From: Streptomyces lacrimifluminis
GTDB taxonomy: Bacteria > Actinomycetota > Actinomycetes > Streptomycetales > Streptomycetaceae
Direction: 5' to 3'
Assembly: GCF_014646095.1 (NCBI RefSeq)
Contig: NZ_BMMU01000015.1
Location: 1-64,000 of the forward strand
Length of the DNA stretch: 64,000 nucleotides
In this document: one piece after another, positions 9,054 to 17,908 of the stretch
Position numbering within the stretch: position 1 is the first letter of the stretch
How the letters are laid out: each line of letters begins with the position of its first letter
Made by a program: the position numbers and the translations under genes
The notes under the pieces: generated by a model
Seen by the model: only the letters and a program-made list of their open reading frames with translations
The model's database searches: none
Told to the model about the DNA's origin: nothing

Positions 9054-10063
9054 TCGACGTACTGGTGGCCGGCGGCGGACCCGCCGGACTGGCCGCCGCC
9101 ATCCACGCCGCCCTCGCCGGCCTGGAGGCCGTCGTCGTCGAACCCCGGACCGCGCCCGTGGACAAGGCCTGCGGCGAAGGACTCATGCCCAGTGGCGTCA
9201 CCGCGCTGCGAGCCCTGGGCATCGAGGCCGACGGACGCGAACTGCGCGGCATCCGCTACGTGGCCGGCGCCACCCGCGCCGAAGCGTCCTTCCGCGACCA
9301 CAGCGGGCTGGGTATCCGCCGTACGACGCTGCACTCCGCACTGCATCAGCGCGCGCTCGGACTCGGCGTGCGCATCCTGCCGGGCAAGGTCGGCGAGGTG
9401 CGCCAGAACGCCGACACGGTCACCGCCGCCGGAACCACGGCCCGGTGGCTGATCGCCGCCGACGGCCTGCACTCCCCGGTGCGCCGAAGCCTGGGGCTGG
9501 AGCTGCCGGGCCGCCCCCACGGCCGCTACGGACTACGCAGGCACTACCACGTCGAACCGTGGACGGACTTCGTGGAGGTCCACTGGTCCCGGCACGGCGA
9601 GGCCTATGTGACACCGGTCGGCGACGACCTGGTGGGCGTCGCGATCCTCACCCGCAGCCGCCGCGGGTACGACGAGCACCTGGCCGATTTCCCGACGCTC
9701 ACCCCCTCGCTGCGCGGACCGGCCGCGACGGAGGTACGCGGCGCCGGACCGCTGCTGCAGCGGGTGCGGCGCAGAACCGCCGGCCGTGTCCTGCTCGTCG
9801 GTGACGCCGCGGGCTACCTGGACGCTCTCACCGGCGAGGGCATCGCCCTCGCACTGGCGACGGCCGGGGCCGCCGTCCGCTGTCTGGCCGCGGGACGCCC
9901 GGACACGTACGAGCGCGCCTGGGCCCGGCTGACCCGGCGCCACCGACTGCTGACCGGAGCCCTGCTGGCCGTCGGCCGCCGGCCGGGCACCGCCCGCCTC
10001 ATCGTCCCGGCAGCGTCCCGGATGCCCCCGGTGTTCTCAGCCACCGTTCACGCTCTGCAGTAG
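9050..10063 (+). CDS. srsC: FAD-dependent hydroxylase (SrsC-like)
   Basis: A 337-residue flavoprotein. The N-terminal Rossmann motif VLVAGGGPAGLAAA (5-18) binds FAD, KACGEGLMPSGV matches geranylgeranyl-reductase-like and phenol hydroxylase relatives, and VLLVGDAAGYLDALTGEGI is the second FAD-contact motif. By analogy with SrsC it would hydroxylate the resorcinol ring, which can then oxidise to a quinone. GTG 9050 overlaps the preceding stop, so translation is coupled. The last ~50 residues are hydrophobic and basic, as expected for membrane association. Confidence 0.82.
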   Translation: MIDVLVAGGGPAGLAAAIHAALAGLEAVVVEPRTAPVDKACGEGLMPSGVTALRALGIEADGRELRGIRYVAGATRAEASFRDHSGLGIRRTTLHSALHQRALGLGVRILPGKVGEVRQNADTVTAAGTTARWLIAADGLHSPVRRSLGLELPGRPHGRYGLRRHYHVEPWTDFVEVHWSRHGEAYVTPVGDDLVGVAILTRSRRGYDEHLADFPTLTPSLRGPAATEVRGAGPLLQRVRRRTAGRVLLVGDAAGYLDALTGEGIALALATAGAAVRCLAAGRPDTYERAWARLTRRHRLLTGALLAVGRRPGTARLIVPAASRMPPVFSATVHALQ

Positions 10064-10236
10064 CGGCCTGTCCCTTTCCCACACCGAAGCGGCTACGGCA
10101 GCGGGGCTCCCGGTGAACCCGCCGGCCCGCACCGTCCGCCGTGGGGACTCCCTGCCGAGGTATCTCGCACCGCAGACGCCCTGGGAGGGGGCCTAGGCTG
10201 TTGTCAGGGCCCGAGAAACAGGGGAAACAAGGGATC

Positions 10237-11298
10237 ATGGCGATTGGGGACAAGCCCATGTCCGGACGACCCCGGCCGTCGATGGCGGATGTCGCCCGGC
10301 ACGCCGGCGTCGCGCCGCAGACGGTTTCGCGCGTGTCCAACGGCCACACCAACGTCGACCCGGCGACCAGGCAGCGGGTCGTGGAGTCGATGCAGGCACT
10401 GGGCTACCGGCCGAACGGCGCCGCACGCGCGCTCAAGAGCGGGCGGTTCAACACGATCGGTGTCATCACCTTCACGCTCAGGACGTTCGGAAACACCCGC
10501 ACGCTCGACGCCATCGCCGAGGAGGCCGCCCGCGCCAAGTACGCCGTCACCCTCATCCCCGTGTCGGACCCGACCATGGGCAGGGTCTCCGGCGCCTACG
10601 ACCGACTCAGCGAGGCGGCCGTCGACGGGGTGATCCTCGTCTTCGAGGCGCATCTCCTGGACGATGCGGAGTTCAGCCTCCCCCCAGGGGTTCCGATGGT
10701 GGTTGTCGACTCCGACACCGGGCCCGGTTACACCGTGGTGGACACCGATCAGGCACAGGGCGCTCGTCAGGCAACGGAACATCTGCTGGAACTCGGCCAC
10801 CAGCAGGTATGGCACATCGCCGGACCCCCGACCTCGTTCTCCGCAGCCCATCGGGTCGAGTCCTGGCGGCGCACCCTTCAGGATGCCGGCATCGTCCCGC
10901 CCCCGGTGCTGTACGGCGACTGGACCACCCGATCCGGTTATCGGCACGGGTTGGCTCTGGGGCGAAGGCCGGAGGTCACGGCGATCTTCGCCGCGAACGA
11001 CCATATGGCGCTCGGTGTCATGCGTGCTCTGCACGAGCTCGGCCGCCGGATCCCCGAAGACGTCAGCGTGGTGGGGTTCGACGACATGGAGGAGACACAT
11101 GCCTTCTGGCCGCCGCTGACCACCGTTCGGCAGGACTTCGCCGCGGTCGGCCGGCTCAGCCTTCAGAAGCTGCTGAGCAAGATCGGCCGTACGGGGCCTG
11201 ACACGATCGACAAGACCTTGGTCCCGACCCGGCTGGTGGTCCGCGCGAGCACCGGAGCGCCACCGCCCTCGCTGCAAGGCGAAGAGCGGCGGCACTGA
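10237..11298 (+). CDS. LacI-family transcriptional regulator
   Basis: A 353-residue repressor. The N-terminal HTH reads SMADVARHAGVAPQTVSRVSNG, followed by the hinge helix YRPNGAARALKSG. The effector domain includes GVITFT, VFAANDHMALGV-like FAANDHMALGVMRAL, and RIPEDVSVVGFDDMEE. Recognition-helix residues PQTVSR are of the usual class binding CG-centred palindromes. It converges on a GH5 glycosidase gene whose promoter has a perfect CG-centred palindrome (12966-12993), so that gene is the likely target and a plant or microbial oligosaccharide the likely inducer. ATG 10237 follows AGGGGAAACAAGGG. Confidence 0.88.
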   Translation: MAIGDKPMSGRPRPSMADVARHAGVAPQTVSRVSNGHTNVDPATRQRVVESMQALGYRPNGAARALKSGRFNTIGVITFTLRTFGNTRTLDAIAEEAARAKYAVTLIPVSDPTMGRVSGAYDRLSEAAVDGVILVFEAHLLDDAEFSLPPGVPMVVVDSDTGPGYTVVDTDQAQGARQATEHLLELGHQQVWHIAGPPTSFSAAHRVESWRRTLQDAGIVPPPVLYGDWTTRSGYRHGLALGRRPEVTAIFAANDHMALGVMRALHELGRRIPEDVSVVGFDDMEETHAFWPPLTTVRQDFAAVGRLSLQKLLSKIGRTGPDTIDKTLVPTRLVVRASTGAPPPSLQGEERRH

Positions 11299-11340
11299 CC
11301 CGCACGGGCCCGGCGAGTACCCTCGCCGGGCCCGTGCGGG
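11299..11340. terminator. bidirectional intrinsic terminator
   Basis: A perfect 19-bp stem (11299-11317 with 11322-11340) around a 4-nt loop TACC lies between the convergent LacI and GH5 genes. It has no U-tract, as is usual for Streptomyces terminators. Confidence 0.85.
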
Positions 11341-11374
11341 TCGGATCAGCGGTCGCCCGGCACAGGTGCCGGCA

Positions 11375-12859
11375 TCAGCTCCTGGACCACTGCTGGTTGC
11401 TTTCTCCGCTGCAGTGCCAGACATCGACCGCCGTGCCGTTGCCGGTGCCCTTTTCGACCGTGGCCAGGCAGAGCGCCGGGTTCGCGACGCTGGTCACGGT
11501 CAGGTCCGCGTTCACGTTCCACTGTTGTGCCGCCGCGCCGGTGCAGTCGGAGATGACCACGGGGTCTCCCGCCGTCGTTCCGGTGCCTCCCACCGTCATG
11601 CACTTGTTGCCGTAGACGGTGAGTTGTTTGTCCGCGTCCCAGTTCCAGGACTGGTTGCCGCCGTCGTTGCAGTCCCAGAGGTCGAGTTGGGTGCCGTTCG
11701 TCGTGCTGAATCCGGGCACGTCGACGCAGCGGCCCGAGCCCACTCCGCGCAGGACCTCGCCGGGAGGCGCGGGCGGCAGGTCGTTGACGGGCGGGGTCTT
11801 GCCGAAGCCGTAGCCCCAGCGCAGCTGCGCGACTCCGCTGGCGTTGTTGTCCACCAGGTTGCCCTTGGCGTCCAGCGACTCGATCGAGTAGGCGTCGTCG
11901 AACCTCAGCCCCGGCCAGTACACCAGGCCCATCCCCTTGCTGCGGGCGGTGTTGGTCACGGCCGCGAGATACGACGTGTAGATGTTGCCGTCCCACGCGC
12001 CGTAGTTCAGACCTGTGGTCATCGGCGAGCCTGCCTCGTCGATGATGGTCCGGCCGGCGTACTTGCCGATCCTGGCTTCCAGGTCGGCGACCCAGTCCGC
12101 CTGCTTGGTGTGGCTGGCCCAGAACCCGTAGAAGTGCAGCGACAGCAGCGTTCCCCGCAGTTCACGGGCCGCGCCGACACCGGTGACGTTGTCGTTGTAG
12201 CCGGTGCCGCTGATCACGACACGGCCGCGCGGGACGTCCTTGTGCCGGGCCAGCCAGCCGCTGGTGACGCCCACCCACTCGTCCAGGGTGTAGCCGTGCG
12301 GCTCGTTCATGGGCTCGAAGTAGACCCGTGGGTTGTGCTTGTACTCCCGCACCACGGTGTTCCACATCTTCTTCCAGGCGGCCGTGTCGTCGACCATGCC
12401 GTCCTTGCTGGTGTTGGCCTCCCAGTAGCTGACGATGACCTTGTCGCCGTAGGCCGTGGCCGCGTCGATCGTCGCCCGGTACGACTTCCACCAAGTGGTG
12501 CCCACGGTCGCCGGGTTGATCGGCAGTCGCAGCGTGTTGGCGCCCAGGTTCTTCTTGAATCCGCGCACCATGCGGTCCGTGGTGCGGTACACGGTGCGGT
12601 AGTTGTCGGTCACCTTCAGCCCGCTGGGCACCACGGCGTCACTGGCGTAGTTGTCCCGCGGGTCTGCCCAGTTCACCCCGCGGAAGTCACTGGTACCGCC
12701 CTTCGACGCAGGCTTCACCGACGCGTGCGCGGCAGCTGGTGCCGCGGTGGCCGACTGGGCGAGGGCGGGGGCCGGGGCGGTCAGGAACATGAGTGTCGCG
12801 CCGAAGCCGGCCATGATCACGCTGGCCAGTCTTCTCGACCTCGTCGGGGTCTTGGTCAT
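11375..12859 (-). CDS. secreted GH5 glycoside hydrolase with CBM13 (ricin-type) domain
   Basis: A 494-residue exported enzyme. The signal peptide (1-34) ends APALA. A GH5-type barrel spans about 55-350 with acid/base Glu186 in EPMNEP and nucleophile Glu275 in IIDEAG, so the mechanism is retaining; substrate could be cellulose, mannan or beta-1,6-glucan. A linker precedes a beta-trefoil CBM13 (about 367-494) with QxW motifs NQSWNW, AQQWNV and NQQWSR. ATG 12859 is chosen from the signal peptide. The neighbouring LacI regulator and the upstream palindrome suggest substrate induction. Confidence 0.88.
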   Translation of the reverse strand: MTKTPTRSRRLASVIMAGFGATLMFLTAPAPALAQSATAAPAAAHASVKPASKGGTSDFRGVNWADPRDNYASDAVVPSGLKVTDNYRTVYRTTDRMVRGFKKNLGANTLRLPINPATVGTTWWKSYRATIDAATAYGDKVIVSYWEANTSKDGMVDDTAAWKKMWNTVVREYKHNPRVYFEPMNEPHGYTLDEWVGVTSGWLARHKDVPRGRVVISGTGYNDNVTGVGAARELRGTLLSLHFYGFWASHTKQADWVADLEARIGKYAGRTIIDEAGSPMTTGLNYGAWDGNIYTSYLAAVTNTARSKGMGLVYWPGLRFDDAYSIESLDAKGNLVDNNASGVAQLRWGYGFGKTPPVNDLPPAPPGEVLRGVGSGRCVDVPGFSTTNGTQLDLWDCNDGGNQSWNWDADKQLTVYGNKCMTVGGTGTTAGDPVVISDCTGAAAQQWNVNADLTVTSVANPALCLATVEKGTGNGTAVDVWHCSGESNQQWSRS

Positions 12860-12937
12860 GTCGTCTCCAGTGACGGGGATCGCGGAGGGCGGAGTGCGGG
12901 TTCTCCACGTGAGCCGAGGCAGTGATGAACCAGGGTC

Positions 12938-12965
12938 CGTATACAGACGCTCGGACCCGTGTAAA
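12938..12965 (-). promoter_or_regulatory. predicted promoter of the GH5 gene
   Basis: On the minus strand, TTTACA (12960-12965) and TATACG (12938-12943) are 16 bp apart, about 80 bp upstream of the GH5 start. The -35 box directly abuts the palindrome at 12966-12993. Confidence 0.55.
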
Positions 12966-12993
12966 CCGGCCATGGTTACGTAACCATGGCCGG
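12966..12993. promoter_or_regulatory. perfect 28-bp palindrome, likely LacI-family operator
   Basis: The half-site CCGGCCATGGTTAC is followed immediately by its exact reverse complement, with CG at the dyad. LacI-family operators are typically palindromes with a central CG. The site adjoins the predicted -35 of the GH5 gene, and a LacI gene lies next to that gene. Assignment to that regulator is inference. Confidence 0.7.
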
Positions 12994-13393
12994 ACACTGG
13001 CACGGCGCCCGCTCTGATGACAAGACCCGTGACAGTTCCGAAATACGACAGACTCTTTCACCGGACCCGGAGGACCCGGAGGCGCGGGTCGTTGGCCGAC
13101 GGTTTCGAGAGCGGCAGTTCGGCGGGCCGTCCGGCGGGCAGGCGGTGTCTCGCTTCGGGCTGCCGCCGCCAGTCGGCACCATCTCCGCACCCCAGAACGC
13201 GGCGTCGGGCCCTCGATCAGGGGCGGCGGGTCCTCTTCCCCACCCCGGAAGTGCAGCCGAGATTCGCGTGGCCGCGGCCCGAACCCGACGTTCGACAGCC
13301 CTGGGGACCTCGCCGAAGCGCACCTGGCCTGGGGCGCATCACGCAGCAGCAGCCGAAGGCCTGAGCCCCACAAAGGTCAGGTAGAACAAACGA
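12994..13393. other. intergenic gap, no supported gene
   Basis: Upstream of both the GH5 gene (minus) and the Cys-rich gene (plus). Beyond the operator described separately I see no gene, repeat or RNA. Short frames here lack ribosome sites and codon bias. Confidence 0.4.
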
Positions 13394-13885
13394 GTGAACA
13401 TACTGTGCTGCGCCGCCTGCGGGCTCCGTCTGACCGAGCCCGTCCGGCGGATCGACGAGATGCCCGAGTACCCCGGCTGGGACGGCAGGCCCGACGCGGA
13501 GGGGCGACGACACGGCCCGGCGAGCGTGCCGCGCGGCGTCTATGTGGTCGATCCACTGCCGTACGGGGCGCCTTTCGAGCCGTGCGAGGACGAGGACACG
13601 TACGACGGGATGGTGCCCGGTGGGATGTGGATGTCCGACGAGCGGGGCTCGCTCGTCTCCGCCGGGCCGTGCGGCACATACGTCCTGCACCCGCTCGACG
13701 TCGTCGACCTCGGCCTGCACCCCGACACCTCGCGCCTCAGTGGTTGCTGTGGCCTGAGTCCGTTCGACGGAGTCAATCGCGTCTGCTCGTGCGGAGCCGA
13801 GGTCGCCATCGATGCCTCCGACTGCTCGGGCGGTTACGAGACCCGGCTCGTTCCGGACGCCGTCCGCGTGGAGCCCGCCCCGTGA
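13394..13885 (+). CDS. Cys-rich hypothetical protein
   Basis: A 163-residue soluble protein starting at GTG with MNILCCAACGLRL. Cysteine pairs at the N terminus (CCAAC) and C terminus (SGCCG, CSCG, DCSGG) suggest a zinc-ribbon or metal-binding fold. The middle is acidic (CEDEDTYDGMVPGGMWMSDE). Third-position GC is strong, so it is real, but I do not recognise the family. The following TetR gene overlaps its 3' end. Confidence 0.65.
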   Translation: MNILCCAACGLRLTEPVRRIDEMPEYPGWDGRPDAEGRRHGPASVPRGVYVVDPLPYGAPFEPCEDEDTYDGMVPGGMWMSDERGSLVSAGPCGTYVLHPLDVVDLGLHPDTSRLSGCCGLSPFDGVNRVCSCGAEVAIDASDCSGGYETRLVPDAVRVEPAP

Positions 13886-14396
13886 CTCCCATCGGCGCAA
13901 CACCGCACCGCTCCGCGAGGAGGTACTCGCCACGGCCATGGAAATGATCGCCGAGCGCGGTCCGGAGAAGCTCACCGTGGCGGCCCTGAGCCTCGATGTC
14001 GGCATGAGCAGCAGCCGCCTCTACTACTTCCGCTCCAAGGACGAGTTGCTGCTGCGCACCCTGGAGTGGAGCGCGGGGCGGCTCGGCACCGAGCGCGGGC
14101 GGCTGCTCGTGCGGGCGTCGCCGACTCGCGAACGGCTCGACGCCTACGTCGGCCTGCGCGTCCCCGACGGCCAGCGCGACCCGCACTGGACCCTCTGGCT
14201 GGAGGTCTGGAACCGCTCGAAGAGCGCCGCCGCCGACGACGCGGACGCCCGAGTGCGCGACGCCGCCATCGAGGGCGCCTGGCACCGCGACCTCGTCGCA
14301 CTGCTCGTCGAGGGCACCTTGCGACTGGCCGGGGATGTGCGGGACGTGATCGACAGGCTCTTCCACCCCGCCATGGAGCAACTAAGGATGCGGTGA
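13812..14396 (+). CDS. TetR/AcrR-family transcriptional regulator (5' end uncertain)
   Basis: The TetR HTH is clear: REEVLATAMEMIAERG (helix 1), TVAALSLDVGMSSSRLYYFRSKDELL (helices 2-4). The ligand domain includes WLEVWNRSKS. The start is a problem: the reading frame opens at 13812, deep inside the preceding gene, with a non-homologous first ~30 residues. A GTG at 13882 overlapping the previous stop would be the natural start but is out of frame by one base, so a small indel between 13885 and 13915, real or from sequencing, is possible. Confidence 0.7.
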   Translation: MPPTARAVTRPGSFRTPSAWSPPRDSHRRNTAPLREEVLATAMEMIAERGPEKLTVAALSLDVGMSSSRLYYFRSKDELLLRTLEWSAGRLGTERGRLLVRASPTRERLDAYVGLRVPDGQRDPHWTLWLEVWNRSKSAAADDADARVRDAAIEGAWHRDLVALLVEGTLRLAGDVRDVIDRLFHPAMEQLRMR

Positions 14397-14787
14397 CGTC
14401 TCTTTCGCCACTCCTGAACGCTTGACGTCGTTCAGCGACACCTCGGCACTGCCGCACGACCAGGTCCGACTCCGGCCCGCGAAGGGGCACTCCCCCTTCG
14501 GCACGGCCACGCCGGCCCGGCCCCCGTGCGGCCCCCTGGCTCTTGGCATCAGTCCTCGGGTCAGCCGCCCGGACTGCGGGCGACAACCTCGAACACCTGA
14601 TCCGCCGCAGGTCAGATGGGTCAGAACTCCTCCGAGCACCACGGACTCACCACCCATGAACAGTGGATCCAGTCCGTTCGGGTACAGCTCACCTGCGCTG
14701 GTGCGAGGGTGACCCGTAGCCGGGGTCCATGGGCTCTTTTCCGTGGGGCCACGGCCTTCTCGGGCCGAAGTCCCGCCGTCTGGAGGG
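14397..14787. other. intergenic gap between convergent genes
   Basis: It holds a weak stem (CTGAACG 14414-14420 with CGTTCAG 14429-14435) that could terminate the TetR transcript, and a second 7-bp hairpin with GAAGGGG arms near 14490. No gene is supported. Confidence 0.4.
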
Positions 14788-15600
14788 CTACCTGCGAGCG
14801 AGCGAGGTGTTGGTGATCGGAAGCGGCTTGGTCGCGCCCGCCACATAGAGGTCCCTCGGAGCCGTGCGCAGCGTGAATGTGTCGTCGTAGTCCCGGACTC
14901 GCACGGACAACACGAAGAAGCCGTCCTCCTCGGCGGTCGTCTTCACTCGGTACTCGTTCTCCCAGTAGGTCTGCAGGAAGACCTCGGTGCCCTCGGGCTC
15001 GACGCCCTTGGGGAGAGTGACCTTGCCCTGGACCGTGAGGATGGTGCCCTTCTTCACTTTGTTCGTGTTGACCTGGTAACTGACGGAGCTGTACTTGGGC
15101 TTGGTGGCCACGCTGGTGGCCGTGTAGTAGCCGTCCTGCGGGGTGTTGAGGTCGCCGTCCTCGTCGAAGGAGGCCGTGATCTGCACGTTGCGCTGGACGT
15201 TGAGCAGGCTGCTGCCGGCCACGTGGTCGATGTCGACCTCGGGGATGGTGAACTGCCCCTTGGCGTCGGTGACCGGCTTGCCCAGGTCGCGCGGCTCGTA
15301 GTAGTTGGGGTCGATCGGGTCGCCCCACGGATTCCAGGTGGTGAAGCGGATGACCTCCTGGACAGTGACAGGGACGTTCGGCGCCGGGGTCCCGTCGGCC
15401 TTGGTGACGGTGCCGGTGACGTCGACTTGGCGGTTGTTGTAGTTGGTGTTGGTCGGGTTGGTGGTCACGGTCAGCACATAGGCGCGGCTGGGGGCGGCGT
15501 CGGAGGGCTTCGCCGAGGCGGAGGGCCCGGACACGGCGCCTGCGGTGAGCAGGAGCGCGGCGATGACGGCAAGGCGCGTCGGCAGGGGCTTCCTGAGCAC
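14788..15600 (-). CDS. secreted protein with Ig-like/carboxypeptidase-regulatory-like domains
   Basis: A 270-residue exported protein. Its signal peptide (1-30) is followed by beta-rich repeats: a domain reading VDVTGTVTKADGTPAPNVPVTV (about 60-150) and a second reading TILTVQGKVTLPKGVEPEGTEV (about 185-255). These have the pattern of bacterial Ig-like or surface adhesion modules. It has no catalytic motif and no sorting signal. A role at the cell surface or in the extracellular matrix is inferred only from secretion and fold. Confidence 0.65.
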   Translation of the reverse strand: MLRKPLPTRLAVIAALLLTAGAVSGPSASAKPSDAAPSRAYVLTVTTNPTNTNYNNRQVDVTGTVTKADGTPAPNVPVTVQEVIRFTTWNPWGDPIDPNYYEPRDLGKPVTDAKGQFTIPEVDIDHVAGSSLLNVQRNVQITASFDEDGDLNTPQDGYYTATSVATKPKYSSVSYQVNTNKVKKGTILTVQGKVTLPKGVEPEGTEVFLQTYWENEYRVKTTAEEDGFFVLSVRVRDYDDTFTLRTAPRDLYVAGATKPLPITNTSLARR

Positions 15601-16140
15601 AGGTCAACTCCAAGTTCGGTCGAGACTAGAGGAGTCGCGCCGGGCGGCACCGGTTCCACCGCGACGCAGGTGTGCGACACACCAGGTTCGACCGGCGGGG
15701 TGGGGGGAGAGTTGTATCTGTTCGGCCACTGTTACACGGCTGTGGCCGGAGGCGGTTTTGTACGGGTTCGAGGTCGCCTCAAACGTCGACTGCAGGCCGC
15801 CCTGAAGCACCAACCTCACGACTCCGTGCATCGCACGCGACGTCGAGACCACGCTCCGCTGCACCAGCGTGCGGCGTACTGGGGGACCGCGGGGCGTGGT
15901 TCAAGAACAAGGCCACGCGCCCGCGCCCGGGATACACGGGCCCCGGGCAGGCAGCCGCATTCGAAGAATTCCCGGCCCGACAATCCAGGTCGGCGAGCAG
16001 TGAACGGCATCGGCTTCGGTGGCGGCTCCGTGCTGCCCCGAACCTCCGGCAGACCAGATCAGAAGCAGTTCACGGCGATGCGCGCGGGAGGTCGTCAATA
16101 CCGGTCTGGTTCCCTCTCACCCACCGAGTCGTAGTCGTCC
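15601..16140. other. intergenic gap, no supported gene
   Basis: Lies between two minus-strand genes and carries the presumed promoter of the secreted protein gene. I find no coding frame with a ribosome site, no tRNA-like fold and no repeat. Confidence 0.4.
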
Positions 16141-17340
16141 TCATCTCACAAGGCCGTAGGAGTCGGACGTGTCCGCCGGTCTGCTGCGCTTGCCGTGCCA
16201 GTCCAGTATCAGGACCGTGGCATCGTCCCTGAGGTTGCCGTGGCAGGCGTCGAGCACCGAGGCGGTCAGGCCCCGGACGGCTTCGCGCGGGTGCAGTGCA
16301 CGTGTGTGGTGAACGATCGCGGCCAGGTCGACGGCCGCGGCACCGCGCTCCTGCATTCCGTCGGTGAGCAGGACCAGGCGGTCTCCCGGACACAGCTGCA
16401 GTTCCTGTAGACGGTAGGAGCTGGAGGCCGCCACGCCGAACGGCAGGTTGACGCCGAGTTCCAGCTCTTCCACGGCGCCGCCGCGCAACAGCAGTGGCCG
16501 CGGATGGCCGGCGTTGACCAGTTCGCACAGACCTGTCTCGAGGTCGACGCAGAACAACTGTCCGGTGGCCAGACCACGGCTGTGGCTCAACAGGGCCTCG
16601 TGGGCGTGCCGGGCCTGCTTGAGAGCGTCACAGCCGCTCCGGCGAGCCCGCCGCAGCGCGCCGACGAGCAAGGTGGCCAGCAGGGCGGAGTCCGTGTCGT
16701 GGCCCATGGCATCGGTGATCGACAGGTGCAGGGTGTCGCGGTCGAGCGTGTAGTCGTAGGTGTCGCCACCGATGTCGTCGGCCGGAACCAGCCCGGCGGC
16801 CAGAGTGAACTGCTCCGCCTCGCAACAGGGGGCCGAGGGAAGCAACTGGTGCTGGATCTCCGCGGCCAGGCTGGGCTTGGTGGTGCGCCGGCCCAGATGG
16901 TAGAGATCGGTGAAGCGGCGGTCGGTGACGATGATGTAGGCCAACGCGTGCGCCGCGTCGCGGACCTGGCGCAGTACGGTGTCGTCGGCTGACTGCAGCG
17001 TCACCTCCAGAACGCCGATGCAGTCGCCGCGGTTGGTGACCGGCGTGATGACGTGCCGTCCGCCCTGGCCGTCCGGTTCCACATGCTGGCGTTGGCTCCG
17101 CAGAACGCCGTCGTAGACACTGCCCTGCAGAGCGACCGGGCCGGCATCGTCGAGAGCTTCGTCATCGGACGCGGCGAGCCGAACAAGCCGCTGGCCGATC
17201 AGGTCGACGAACAGGAAGGACACACGCTCGGCACCGAACCGCTTCTGCAGGTCGTGTGCCACCACGTCGACGGACTCACCGGGCGGGGCCGCTTCCGCAG
17301 CGGCCAGCAACTCGCCCAGTTCCAGATCTTCACCCTTCAC
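16141..17340 (-). CDS. GAF-SpoIIE (PP2C-type) serine phosphatase
   Basis: A 399-residue cytoplasmic phosphatase. A GAF-like sensor occupies about 20-150 and the SpoIIE/RsbU catalytic domain about 160-385. Metal-binding motifs are present: DIGGDTYDY (189-197), DAMGHD (210-215), LLTDGMQER and DDATVLIL. Such phosphatases dephosphorylate STAS anti-anti-sigma factors to free a sigma factor. A STAS gene lies at 138 but is 16 kb away, so a link is not shown. GTG 17340 follows GGAGGTTGTC. Confidence 0.85.
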   Translation of the reverse strand: MKGEDLELGELLAAAEAAPPGESVDVVAHDLQKRFGAERVSFLFVDLIGQRLVRLAASDDEALDDAGPVALQGSVYDGVLRSQRQHVEPDGQGGRHVITPVTNRGDCIGVLEVTLQSADDTVLRQVRDAAHALAYIIVTDRRFTDLYHLGRRTTKPSLAAEIQHQLLPSAPCCEAEQFTLAAGLVPADDIGGDTYDYTLDRDTLHLSITDAMGHDTDSALLATLLVGALRRARRSGCDALKQARHAHEALLSHSRGLATGQLFCVDLETGLCELVNAGHPRPLLLRGGAVEELELGVNLPFGVAASSSYRLQELQLCPGDRLVLLTDGMQERGAAAVDLAAIVHHTRALHPREAVRGLTASVLDACHGNLRDDATVLILDWHGKRSRPADTSDSYGLVR

Positions 17341-17908
17341 GACAACCTCCTGTCTGCTGCCGCACCTTCTTCCCCGAGTCCGCGCAACATCACCTGTTCC
17401 CCTGATTTTGCCTGGTCAGAGAGCTGCTCGGATCGGCACGAGCGGCTCCCGGGCCCGTCGGCCGACGTCCGTGGGCAGCCGGGCGGAGCGCCCGCCCACA
17501 AGGCAGGCGGGCCGGCGCGGTGTGCCGATCGCGTCCAGCAGTGGCTCGCGGCGGTAGCGCGAGGCGCCCCTGTCGACAGGCGAATTCCTGGGACTTTGAG
17601 GGCCGTTGCACAGCATGGAACGGGACAACACGGAAAGCGCTCCTCGCGCCGTCGTCGAACGAACCCGAGGAGACCCACCCCGTGCCCACTGATGACCACG
17701 GATCGCTGCCCCTGACCTCAGCGGCATGTGCTTCGCGGAGGGTGACGGGTGGTACGGCAGAGCCCGGCCTGTCGGCCGCCGTTCCGGCTGGAGACGGTCG
17801 GCGTGAGCGGTTTCGCGCATCGCTGTCGGTTGGAGGGAAGCGAGCCGTCCGCCTTTCCTGATGGGGTGGGCGGACGCGTCCCGCGGAACGATCGGACCGC
17901 TTGTTGTC
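17341..17908. other. gap with one weak small ORF
   Basis: The only candidate is GTG 17682 to stop 17861 on the plus strand (59 residues, MPTDDHGSLPLTSAACASRR). It has a good GAGGAG ribosome site but no recognisable domain and ordinary low-complexity composition. I would not call it a gene without homology or expression data. Confidence 0.3.

Noticed and set aside
16141..17340. Pairing of the SpoIIE phosphatase with the STAS protein at 138
   Set aside because: They are 16 kb apart, and Streptomyces have many of each. No sequence evidence links them.
17682..17861. 59-residue plus-strand ORF with a GAGGAG ribosome site
   Set aside because: No domain, ordinary composition and no operon context. 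Kept only as a note in the gap entry.
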